Of a stretch of 64,000 bases of DNA, positions 16,613-26,406 are shown one piece after another. The notes beneath the pieces are model-generated. The model was not told the origin of the DNA, searched no databases, and saw only the letters and a list, made by a program, of their open reading frames with translations. Position numbers and translations under genes: made by a program. Each line of letters starts with the position of its first letter. The stretch's first letter is position 1. Location of the stretch: NCBI RefSeq assembly GCF_042432815.1, contig NZ_JBHLWM010000003.1, positions 310,001-374,000 of the forward strand. The letters are read 5' to 3'. This stretch comes from Rhodopseudomonas telluris. Lineage in GTDB: Bacteria > Pseudomonadota > Alphaproteobacteria > Rhizobiales > Xanthobacteraceae.

Positions 16613-18412
16613 TTGCTGGATCGCACCGCGCCTGATCAAGACAACCGCGTCGGGGACGACGGTCCCGAGCCCGACGACGTCGTGGCGAGCGCGCCGCCAT
16701 GGCGGCGGCCGATTGCCTGGCTGCGGCGCGCCGGGCAGTTCTTCTTCACGCTGAGCTTCTCCAGCCTGACGCGGCGGATCCTGTCGCTCAATCTCGCCGG
16801 CCTGCTCGCGCTCTCCACCAGCATCCTCTACCTGTCGCAATTCCGTGCCGGCCTGATCGACGCCCGCGCCCAGAGCCTGCTGGTGCAGGCCGAAATCATC
16901 GCCGGCGCGATCGCCGCCTCGGCCACCGTCGAAACCAACACCATCACGATCGATCCGGACCGCCTGCTCGATCTCAAACCCGGCGAAACCTACGGGCCGC
17001 CGGACGAATACGCGGTGCTGGATTTCCCGATCAATCCGGAGCGCGTCGCGCCGGTGCTGCGGCGGCTGATCTCACCGACCAAGACGCGCGCCCGCATCTA
17101 CGACCGCGACGGCGTGCTGATCCTCGACAGCCGCAGCCTTTACGGCCGAGGCGACGTGATGCGGTTCGAACTGCCGCCGCCCGCCGCCGAGAAGCCCGGC
17201 ATCGTCGAGCGCGCCATGATCGCGATCCGCACCTGGCTCAATCGCGGCGACCTGCCGCTGTATCGCGAGCTCGGGCCCGAGAACGGCAACGGCTATCAGG
17301 AAGTCGCCGACTCGCTGAAGGGCCAGAAGAACTCGATGGTCCGGATCAACGACCGCGGCGAGGTGATCGTCTCTGTCGCGGTGCCGGTGCAGCGCTTCCG
17401 CGCCATCCACGGCGCGCTGATGCTGTCGACGCAGGGCGACGATATCGACCAGATGGTCACCGCCGAGCGGCTGGCGATCCTCAAGATCTTCGGCCTCGCC
17501 GCCGTGGTGATGTTCGTGCTGTCGGTGCTGCTGGCCTCGACCATCGCGGGCCCGGTGCGCCGGCTCGCCGACGCCGCCGAACGGGTCCGCCGCCGCATCC
17601 GCGCCCGCGTCGAGATCCCCGACTTCACCACGCGGCGCGACGAGATCGGCCATCTGTCGGGCGCGCTGCGCGACATGACCGATTCGCTGTACAACCGCAT
17701 CGAGGCGATCGAGGCGTTCGCGGCCGACGTCTCGCACGAGCTGAAGAACCCGCTGACCTCGCTGCGCTCCGCCGTCGAAACCCTGCCGCTGGCCAAGAAT
17801 GCCAACAGCCGCGCCCGCCTGCTGGCGGTGATCGAGCACGACGTCAAACGGCTCGACCGGCTGATCTCCGATATTTCCGACGCCAGCCGGCTCGACGCCG
17901 AGCTGCAGCGCCAGGACGCCGCCCCGGTCGACCTGCGCCGGCTGCTGACCACGCTGACGCTGGTGGCCAACGAAACCCGGCTCGGCACCCATGCGGCGGT
18001 CGAGGTGCGGTTCGAGGGACCGCCGACCGACACCTTCTCGGTGCCGGGGCACGATTCGCGGCTCGGCCAGGTGATCTCCAACCTGCTGTCCAACGCGCAG
18101 TCGTTCTCGCGCGAGGGCGGCAAGGTCCAGATCGTCTGCCGGCGCCGCAAGACCGAGATCGAGATCGTGGTGGACGACGAGGGGCCGGGCATCCGCGACG
18201 ACGCCTTCGACAAGATCTTCGAGCGCTTCTACACCGACCGGCCGCACCAGGGCTTCGGCCAGAACTCCGGCCTCGGCCTGTCGATCTCCAAGCAGATCGT
18301 GGAGGCCCATGGCGGCAAGATCCGCGCCGAGAACCGCCCCGGCCCGCGTGACGCCGATGGCGAGCCGACCGTGGCGGGCGCGCGCTTCGTGGTCCGGCTG
18401 CCCTCGACATGA
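16613..18412 (+). CDS. chvG: ChvG sensor histidine kinase
   Basis: The 599-residue inner-membrane kinase starts at TTG 16613. It has membrane segments at about residues 50-75 and 290-315 that frame a periplasmic sensor domain, a HAMP linker (PVRRLADAAERVRRR), the phospho-acceptor His375 in DVSHELKNPL, and an ATP-binding end with VDDEGPGI and GLGLSISKQI. It should phosphorylate ChvI. Its stop codon overlaps the start of hprK (ATGA), so the kinase and the PTS kinase gene are translationally coupled. Confidence 0.94.
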   Translation: MLDRTAPDQDNRVGDDGPEPDDVVASAPPWRRPIAWLRRAGQFFFTLSFSSLTRRILSLNLAGLLALSTSILYLSQFRAGLIDARAQSLLVQAEIIAGAIAASATVETNTITIDPDRLLDLKPGETYGPPDEYAVLDFPINPERVAPVLRRLISPTKTRARIYDRDGVLILDSRSLYGRGDVMRFELPPPAAEKPGIVERAMIAIRTWLNRGDLPLYRELGPENGNGYQEVADSLKGQKNSMVRINDRGEVIVSVAVPVQRFRAIHGALMLSTQGDDIDQMVTAERLAILKIFGLAAVVMFVLSVLLASTIAGPVRRLADAAERVRRRIRARVEIPDFTTRRDEIGHLSGALRDMTDSLYNRIEAIEAFAADVSHELKNPLTSLRSAVETLPLAKNANSRARLLAVIEHDVKRLDRLISDISDASRLDAELQRQDAAPVDLRRLLTTLTLVANETRLGTHAAVEVRFEGPPTDTFSVPGHDSRLGQVISNLLSNAQSFSREGGKVQIVCRRRKTEIEIVVDDEGPGIRDDAFDKIFERFYTDRPHQGFGQNSGLGLSISKQIVEAHGGKIRAENRPGPRDADGEPTVAGARFVVRLPST

Positions 18413-18933
18413 GCGCGGCGGCGCCCAGCGTCCACGCCACCGCCGTCAAGGTCGGCGACCGCGCGGTGCTGATCCGCGGCCCCAGCGGCTCCGGCAAATC
18501 CCGTCTCGCCTTCGGGCTGATCGTCGCGGGACGCAGCCGCCAGATCCCTTCGGCGGAACTGATCGGCGACGACCGTGTCATGCTGGAACAGCGGGCCGGC
18601 GAACTCTGGGTTCGCCCGGTGCCGGAACTCGCCGGACTGATCGAGGTCCGGGGTCTCGGCATTCGGCGGTGCTTATTCGCGCCCGAGGCCGCCGTCGGTC
18701 TTGTCGTGGACCTCGCGGCAGCCGATGCCGGTCGCCTGCCGGAGGCCTCGGCGCTCGGTGTGGGGCTGGACGGCGTCCAATTGCCGCGGATCCCGGTGGG
18801 CGCAGACTACGATCCGCTACCTTTGGTGGTGGCGGCCCTGACGACAGCGGACGCTCTGGCGCCTGCGACACAGTTGGACGATTGTCGGAAGGATTTTGGT
18901 AACCATATGAGCCACACTATCGTCACTGATTAG
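18409..18933 (+). CDS. hprK: HPr kinase/phosphorylase (short form)
   Basis: The 174-residue protein has the Walker A GPSGSGKS at residues 24-31 and the conserved ELIGDDRV segment, then EVRGLGIRR in the signature region. It lacks the N-terminal domain of Firmicute HprK, as is usual in alphaproteobacteria. It should phosphorylate and dephosphorylate a serine of HPr. It starts at the ATGA overlap with chvG, and the EIIA gene follows after 131 bases. Confidence 0.93.
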   Translation: MSAAAPSVHATAVKVGDRAVLIRGPSGSGKSRLAFGLIVAGRSRQIPSAELIGDDRVMLEQRAGELWVRPVPELAGLIEVRGLGIRRCLFAPEAAVGLVVDLAAADAGRLPEASALGVGLDGVQLPRIPVGADYDPLPLVVAALTTADALAPATQLDDCRKDFGNHMSHTIVTD

Positions 18934-19064
18934 ACCCGCCCCGGTTCCCGATTTGTCCTTCAGTCGGAAGGAGAATCGCGAAGACCCCCTTGCATAGGGG
19001 CTCTGGATGGTCAAAGTGACCCGTTCGCGCGGTGCACCCAAGAAGCGCCCGCGAGGAGTTTCCG

Positions 19065-19466
19065 ATGATTGGTCTGGTACTTGTGACCCACGGGCGCCTT
19101 GCCGACGAGTTCAAGGCAGCGCTGGAACACGTGATGGGGCCGCAAAAGCAAATCGAAGCCGTCACGATCGGCGCCGAGGATGACGCCGACTTGTGTCGCA
19201 GCGACATCATCGAGGCGGTGAATCGCGTCGACAGCGGCGACGGTGTGGCAATTCTGACCGACATGTTCGGCGGAACCCCTTCGAACCTTGCGATCTCCTG
19301 CATGAGCCGGCCGAAGGTCGAGGTGCTGGCAGGCATCAACCTGCCGATGCTGGTGAAGCTCGCCAAGGTCCGCGAGGAACGCGCCCTCCCGGATGCGATC
19401 GCGCTGGCCCAGGAGGCCGGCCGCAAATACGTCACCATCGCCAGCCGGGTGTTGGCCGGCAAATGA
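19065..19466 (+). CDS. manX: PTS EIIA component, mannose type
   Basis: The 133-residue protein begins MIGLVLVTHGRLADEF; His9 is the usual phosphorylated histidine of EIIA-Man, and LTDMFGGTPSNLA is a family motif. There is no EIIB, EIIC or EIID in the window, so it is probably a regulatory EIIA rather than part of a sugar transporter. GAGGAG precedes the ATG. The HPr gene starts inside its stop codon (ATGA). Confidence 0.92.
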   Translation: MIGLVLVTHGRLADEFKAALEHVMGPQKQIEAVTIGAEDDADLCRSDIIEAVNRVDSGDGVAILTDMFGGTPSNLAISCMSRPKVEVLAGINLPMLVKLAKVREERALPDAIALAQEAGRKYVTIASRVLAGK

Positions 19467-19789
19467 CCGCAGACGTGCCCCAGACTGCGCCGGACGCACA
19501 GGCGGGCACGCCCGCCGGAAAAGTCTCCCGCGAGATTCCCGTCACCAATAAGCGCGGCCTGCACGCCCGGGCCTCGGCCAAGTTCGTCCAGATGGCCGAG
19601 AAGTTCGACGCCGACGTCACGGTGACACGCAACGGCGAAACCGTCGGCGGCACCTCGATCATGGGGCTGATGATGCTCGCCGCCGGCATCGGCACCAGCG
19701 TGACCGTCTCGGCGACCGGCCCGCAGGCCCAGGAGGCCGTCGCGGCGCTGGCCGAGCTGATGGCCAGCAAGTTCGGCGAAGAAGAGTAA
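19463..19789 (+). CDS. ptsH: HPr phosphocarrier protein
   Basis: The 108-residue HPr has the active-site His34 in RGLHARASAKF and a candidate regulatory serine at Ser65 in GGTSIMGLMML, where HprK would act. It carries an N-terminal extension of about 20 residues compared with ordinary HPr. It overlaps the EIIA gene by 4 bases. Enzyme I (PtsP or PtsI) is not in the window, so the phosphate source is elsewhere. Confidence 0.93.
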   Translation: MTADVPQTAPDAQAGTPAGKVSREIPVTNKRGLHARASAKFVQMAEKFDADVTVTRNGETVGGTSIMGLMMLAAGIGTSVTVSATGPQAQEAVAALAELMASKFGEEE

Positions 19790-19819
19790 ATCTTCGAAGT
19801 CAGACAAAAATCCTGCGCC

Positions 19820-19928
19820 GTCATCCTGAGGCGCTCGCCCGCAGGGTGAGCCTCGAAGGATGCGTCCACGAACGCTGGTGCGCGCGGCCCATCCTTCGAG
19901 GCTCGCTGCGCTCGCGCCTCAGGATGAC
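19820..19928. repeat. Palindromic repeat (gtcatcctgaggcg family)
   Basis: Arms gtcatcctgaggcgctcgcc and gcgcctcaggatgac enclose cctcgaaggatg / catccttcgagg. It lies between the HPr gene and the convergent GT39-like gene and ends just before that gene's stop. Confidence 0.85.
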
Positions 19929-19930
19929 GC

Positions 19931-21463
19931 CTACTTCGCGGTCCCTTCCGGCAGCACCAGGAAGAACACGTCCTGCACGGTGCCGCCGGCGAGGCCGAAC
20001 AGCGTCCGGTTGAGCCAGACTTTGCTGCGCAGAATCTGTTTCTGCCCCGCCGCGATCTGCTCGGCGGTCGCAAGACACGGCTGATCCGCCGCGGAACACA
20101 CCAGCGCGGCGCCGCGCGCGGTCGCCTCGGCCTTCAGCGCCGCGATGTCCGAGGTCGCGAACGACCGTGTGTCGGTGCGCAGATAATACGCGGTGTTTTC
20201 GGCCAGCACGGTTTCGCCCGCCACCAGCCTGATCGGCAGCGAACTGTGCCGCTGCCATTCGCGCGCGATGTCGTCGGCGAGCAGCGAGGCGTATTCGAAC
20301 GGCTCCGGATGGCTGGTGGTGTGGATCACCACCGCGACGCCCGGCGCCGCCGCCAGGATCGTCAGCGCCAGCGCCGCCGCGCCGATCAGCACCTTGCGCA
20401 GCGCGTCGCGCCCCACCGCGATCAGCGGCGACGACAGCAGCACGACCGGCAGCAGCGTCCAGGCCGGCATCGTCCACAGCGGCACGATGCGGATGCCGCT
20501 GACCAGCGCCACCGGCGCCGGCAGCACCAGCATCAGCACCTGGATCGTGACGATCAGCCGCCGCTGCGGATCGGCCGGCCAGGCGCTCTCGACCAGCGCC
20601 GCCCGCGACGGCCGCAGCAGCACCGCCCAGACGATCAGCGCCAGCGCCGCATAGCCGACGCAGCCGGCCAGATAGCTGAGCGTATCGCGTGCGTTATGCA
20701 CGAAGCCGTCGGATTCATGCGCCGCCGCATAGGCGAAGGACGGAAACCGGTGCTCGACCAGCCACGCCAGATGCGGCGCCAGCACCAGCCCTCCGACCAC
20801 GATCATCAGCCATGGCGCCGGCGAGCCAAAGAACCGCCCGCGCCGCGGATCCAGCAGCGCGCCGAGCCCGAGCGCGCCGACCAGCACGATCGACCAATAT
20901 TTGCCCAGCATGGCGCAGCCGGCGAACAGCCCCGCCAGCGCCGGCCACAGCCATCCCCGCGCCTCGAACGCCCGCAGGAAGGCGTAAATCGTCAGCGCCC
21001 ACAGCGGCAGCAGCACCGCATTGGCGTTGTATTTCAGCGCGATGAAATTGAAGAACGGAATGAAGGTCAGCAGCGCCAGCCCGAACAGCGCCTTCTCGGG
21101 CGCGAGATACCGCCGCATCGTCCGCCAGGCGATGTAGAGTGTCAGCGCGATGTTGACGGTGGCCAGCAGATGGAACGTGACGTCCGACACCGGCACCACG
21201 GTGAACCAGGCGCGCGTAACCAGCGCCGAGAACGGCGGGTGCTTGTCGTAGCCGAACGCCAGATGCCGCGACCAAGCGTACAGCTCGGAGACGTCGGCAT
21301 GGACGTCGCGCGGCCAGGTGGCGATGGTGCGGTAGGCGGTCCAGATCGCCGCATAGACCGCCAGCGACAGCACGACGGTGCGGTCCTGTTGCTTCGGATC
21401 GAGCAGCGCGTCGATCCAGCGGTCGAGCAGCGACGGGGCGCGGGAAGTGGCGAGCGAGGTCAT
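19931..21463 (-). CDS. ArnT/PMT-like membrane glycosyltransferase (GT39 type)
   Basis: The 510-residue integral membrane protein has about ten to twelve hydrophobic segments. The first outer loop carries DVHADVSELYAWSRHLAFGYDKHPP, with acidic residues where GT39/GT83 enzymes bind the polyprenyl-phosphate sugar donor. Such enzymes move sugars from a lipid carrier to lipid A or other envelope targets on the periplasmic side. The acceptor is not known here. I used the ATG at 21463 (MTSLATSRAP). It is divergent from lepA and ends against a repeat. Confidence 0.82.
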   Translation of the reverse strand: MTSLATSRAPSLLDRWIDALLDPKQQDRTVVLSLAVYAAIWTAYRTIATWPRDVHADVSELYAWSRHLAFGYDKHPPFSALVTRAWFTVVPVSDVTFHLLATVNIALTLYIAWRTMRRYLAPEKALFGLALLTFIPFFNFIALKYNANAVLLPLWALTIYAFLRAFEARGWLWPALAGLFAGCAMLGKYWSIVLVGALGLGALLDPRRGRFFGSPAPWLMIVVGGLVLAPHLAWLVEHRFPSFAYAAAHESDGFVHNARDTLSYLAGCVGYAALALIVWAVLLRPSRAALVESAWPADPQRRLIVTIQVLMLVLPAPVALVSGIRIVPLWTMPAWTLLPVVLLSSPLIAVGRDALRKVLIGAAALALTILAAAPGVAVVIHTTSHPEPFEYASLLADDIAREWQRHSSLPIRLVAGETVLAENTAYYLRTDTRSFATSDIAALKAEATARGAALVCSAADQPCLATAEQIAAGQKQILRSKVWLNRTLFGLAGGTVQDVFFLVLPEGTAK

Positions 21464-21606
21464 CCGGACCCTGGGCTGGAGGCAGGCGCAGCGGACATGA
21501 TCCGCTTCCGCCGGCTCCGTCAAGCACGCCAAAAGCGGCGGTTTTTCGGGCGGTTGCGCCGTCCGTTCGCCTTGCCGGGCCGGAGTCCGGGTGCTATCTG
21601 CCGGCC

Positions 21607-23418
<1,812 letters not shown>

Positions 23419-23445
23419 TTTCTCGCGACCGTCGTCGCCGAGTTG

Positions 23446-23705
23446 GTAGCCCGGATGCAGCGAAGCGCAATCCGGGTTCGGTCCCGCAGCAACCGACCTG
23501 CATGTCGCTTCGTAAAGCCAGGCTCCTGGGCTGAGCGCGAACACTTCCGCACTGATTCCGTCATGGCCGGGCTCGTCCCGGCCATCCACGTTCTTTCCCG
23601 CAGCTTGCGCCTCAAGACGTGGATGCGCGGCATGACGCGGGAGAGGCGGCCTGCTGCTTGTCGTTGAGGCTGTCCCGGATTTCGCTTCGCTGCATCCGGG
23701 CTACG
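23446..23705. repeat. Outer inverted repeat (gtagcccggatg family)
   Basis: The left arm starts gtagcccggatgcagcgaag and the right arm ends cttcgctgcatccgggctac. The arms are about 200 bases apart because another repeat lies between them. A compact copy with the arms only 24 bases apart is at 24133-24214. Confidence 0.8.
23560..23637. repeat. Inner palindromic repeat (gtcatggccggg family)
   Basis: The unit starts gtcatggccgggctcgtccc and ends gatgcgcggcatgac. It belongs to the family seen at 9265-9353 and lies wholly between the arms of the 23446-23705 repeat. Confidence 0.8.
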
Positions 23706-23725
23706 GGACTCATGAAAAACCGCAG

Positions 23726-24004
23726 CTACTCCGCCGCATCCCCGACCGGCCGTAACTCGCCGGCGGCCTGCATCACATCATGCAGCGCGATCGGGTCCCA
23801 ATCGTAGCCGTTCGGCCAGGTCGGCACGCCGTTCTCGACGAAGACGCGCCTGAAGTAAGCGGGGTCCTTGAGCGGCTCGAGCAACGGGCCATGTTCGCCG
23901 AGAATGAAGCCGAGATCGTGCTCGCCGACGGTGTCGTCGGAAAACTCGAGTTTCAGCCGGTCACCATCGAGCGCTGTCGCGCGTCGCACCTTAATCAGCA
24001 TCAT
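23726..24004 (-). CDS. DUF2442-family protein
   Basis: The 92-residue protein starts MMLIKVRRATALDGDRLKLE, with LKDPAYFRRVFVENG and the closing WPNGYDWDPIALHD that are typical of DUF2442 proteins. Members are often next to a DUF4160 gene, and the pair resembles a small accessory or toxin-antitoxin-like unit; no DUF4160 partner is visible here. No function is known. The start is the first of two adjacent ATG codons. Confidence 0.85.
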   Translation of the reverse strand: MMLIKVRRATALDGDRLKLEFSDDTVGEHDLGFILGEHGPLLEPLKDPAYFRRVFVENGVPTWPNGYDWDPIALHDVMQAAGELRPVGDAAE

Positions 24005-24132
24005 CGTCCGGACCCGCAATTCGCTCGAGCGTTTCGTGTCGTCGCGCCCGCTCCCAATTCGCAAGCAGCGCCGTCTGCCGCAACGTTACCCATCGTCGTG
24101 CAGGTCACCGCTCGTGAGGCGTGGGAGCACTC

Positions 24133-24214
24133 GTAGCCCGGATGAGCGAAGCGACATCCGGATCTTTGACGGTGCGCTGCACTCCCCGGATGTCGCTTCG
24201 CTCATCCGGGCTAC
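24133..24214. repeat. 29-base perfect inverted repeat (gtagcccggatg family)
   Basis: The left arm at 24133-24161 starts gtagcccggatgagcgaagc, and the right arm at 24186-24214 is its exact complement over all 29 bases. The spacer is 24 bases. It is just beyond the end of the PLD-like gene. Confidence 0.9.
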
Positions 24215-24231
24215 GGGACTGATTTCGTCCC

Positions 24232-26088
24232 TCACCCAAACAACACCCGATCCACCGCATGCAGATCCTTCGGGTCGAAGTACTTCTTCACCCACGCATC
24301 GGTCGTGCCGAGGAACCAGCCGGCGTCGACGGCGGCCTGGGCTTTGGAGGCCTGGGGCGCGGCTGATTTGGCCATGGCTTTCTGCTTGGCGGTCTTGCTC
24401 TTGTCGTTGCGGGCGACGCTGTCGAGGAAGTTGAAGTGATCGACCAGCGCCAGCGCCTCGATGGCGAACACGGTGGCGACGTCGCCGTCACGGATCGCCA
24501 GCAGGTTGTCGCCGTTGTTCATCTCGCCGCCGGTGGCGAGGTTGGACGAGCCGCAGAACACCACGGGGTCGTCGCCGTTGAAGCCGCAGACCACGAATTT
24601 GTGGTGGATCTGGTGTTTGACGCCGCCGATGTTCGGCACCTGGTTGAACGGCGGCGGCAGTTGGGTATCGACCGGCTTGCCGGTGACCAGCACGCCGGTG
24701 GTCTTGCCGAGCGGGTACAGATAGATGCCGTCCGGATTGTCCGAGATGCCGAAGCTGAAGATGTCGGTGTTCTTGTGCAGCGTCTTCAGCGCCTCGTAGA
24801 CCGGGCTGTTGCCGTTGGCCATCTCCATCACGGCGAACAGCACGCTGCCCTTGCGTTTGCGCAGCTTGGCTTCCTTGGCGATGCGACCCACGATCGGATC
24901 GAGCGCGCGGGCCGCGCCGTCCTCGTCGTGCGGCGCGAAGGTGAAGTCGGTCGCCGGGGTGGTCTTCGACGCCGTCGAGAACGTCTGCTGCGACCACTCG
25001 GAGGCGATGAACGCCGCCTTCTTGACGTCGGTGGCCCAGACCTCTTCGAACACGCCCGCATAGAGGCCTGCGACCTGGGCGTCGGTGTAGATCACCACGT
25101 GGTTGGAATTGACGTAGAGGCCGGTCACCGAGAAATTGGTCGAGCCGGTCATTACCTTGACCGGGCTGGTCTTGCGGGCACCGACGCGGGAGACGACAAA
25201 CACCTTGTCGTGGGCGTAGCGGCCGAAATGGCCGCGCTTGATCAGCTCGCGTTTTCCCGCGGCCTTTTCGAATAGTTCGGTGAATTCGTCCTCGGGCTTG
25301 GGATCGCTCGTGCTGTGATGCAGCGCCGCGTTGTCGAGGATGATGCGGATGCGGCCCTGCTTGGCGAGCTTGAGCAGGCGCTGGATCAGGTCCGGCTCGT
25401 TGAGGTCGTAGGCGAACACGTCGAGCGTCAGAGTCTTGTCGGCCAGCACCTCGTCGAGGATCGCGAATATCTTCTCGCGCGCGGTGAAGCCGAGCCACTG
25501 GTATTCGTCCGCGTAGGTGAAGGTCTCGCCGCACGCATTGGTGCCGGAGACTTCCGAGGTGTCGAACAGCAGCTCGTGCCCGGCCGGCTGGATCTTCGCT
25601 CTCAGGCCGAAGTGATTCACGAAGGCCTGCGACTGGGTGTAGCCGCGGGTGAAGCCGAGTTCGAGCCCGGCCTTGGCGAAGTGATTGACCTCGACCTTCA
25701 CAGAGGCGCTGAGCTCGGGATCGAGCGGCAGCAGCGCGCCGTCGTCGAAATAGCGGGGCGTCACCGTGTAGGTGTAGGGGCCGAGAAACGGCGTCAGCCC
25801 CTGGTGATTGACGCCGGGCACATGCAGCCAGCGGAATTTGTGGATCGGCGCGTTGATGCTGGAGCGCGCCGGCTCCTTCGGGTCCTGCGCGTGGCTGGCC
25901 GGCGTCTTGAACTGCAGCTCGTTGTAGATGTAGTACGCGTCGCCGCCCTGCGGCTGGCACTGGATGGTGAAGCCGGCGAGATTTTTCGCGTCCGCCTTGC
26001 TGGCGAGATTGAACGCCAGCAGCGTCTTGGCATCGCCCCGATAGGCAATCAGCGTCAGGCTGCCCTTCGTCGTTACGACCTTGGCCAT
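24232..26088 (-). CDS. Phospholipase D-like (HKD) domain protein
   Basis: The 618-residue protein has two PLD-type half sites: YAHDKVFVV with GSTNFS after it (about residues 290-320), and IHHKFVV with GSSNLA (about residues 495-525). The first half site keeps H and K, while the usual Asp is not obvious. About 200 residues of unknown fold precede them. There is no signal peptide or membrane segment, unlike cardiolipin synthase. It could be a nuclease, a lipase or an inactive relative. It stands alone between repeats and the divergent aceK gene. Confidence 0.82.
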   Translation of the reverse strand: MAKVVTTKGSLTLIAYRGDAKTLLAFNLASKADAKNLAGFTIQCQPQGGDAYYIYNELQFKTPASHAQDPKEPARSSINAPIHKFRWLHVPGVNHQGLTPFLGPYTYTVTPRYFDDGALLPLDPELSASVKVEVNHFAKAGLELGFTRGYTQSQAFVNHFGLRAKIQPAGHELLFDTSEVSGTNACGETFTYADEYQWLGFTAREKIFAILDEVLADKTLTLDVFAYDLNEPDLIQRLLKLAKQGRIRIILDNAALHHSTSDPKPEDEFTELFEKAAGKRELIKRGHFGRYAHDKVFVVSRVGARKTSPVKVMTGSTNFSVTGLYVNSNHVVIYTDAQVAGLYAGVFEEVWATDVKKAAFIASEWSQQTFSTASKTTPATDFTFAPHDEDGAARALDPIVGRIAKEAKLRKRKGSVLFAVMEMANGNSPVYEALKTLHKNTDIFSFGISDNPDGIYLYPLGKTTGVLVTGKPVDTQLPPPFNQVPNIGGVKHQIHHKFVVCGFNGDDPVVFCGSSNLATGGEMNNGDNLLAIRDGDVATVFAIEALALVDHFNFLDSVARNDKSKTAKQKAMAKSAAPQASKAQAAVDAGWFLGTTDAWVKKYFDPKDLHAVDRVLFG

Positions 26089-26406
26089 CTCGGCCTCCCT
26101 GAAAATGATCTGAAACTATCAATCTGCCAATCGGCGCATTATTGCACGCCGCCGCGAGCCCGCAATCGGCGCGGGAGGTGGCATGGTAGCAAAACGCGGT
26201 GACGATTCTGCTGCGCCGCGGCCGTGCAACTGACCAAATTCGCACAACGCTACGGCGCCGCAGCCTGTGGGCCGCGCCGAATTGCCGCGCAGTTACGTCG
26301 CCGATGTTTGCGGCAGATCACGCCGGGCCGGCGCGGCCCGCCGCATCCTGACGGGATCGATCACGACGCCCGCCGCAGACCGATCGCGCGGGCCGGGACC
26401 ACGCCC
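26089..26406. other. Divergent intergenic region between the PLD-like gene and aceK
   Basis: About 320 bases with no gene I can support. Both promoters must lie here. An open frame continues upstream of the aceK ATG, but it does not look like AceK sequence. Confidence 0.5.

Larger units (their letters stand above)
23419..23725. other. Intergenic region made of nested repeats
   Basis: About 300 bases between lepA and the convergent DUF2442 gene. Nearly all of it is one palindromic repeat (23446-23705) with another inside (23560-23637). I see no gene. Confidence 0.7.
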
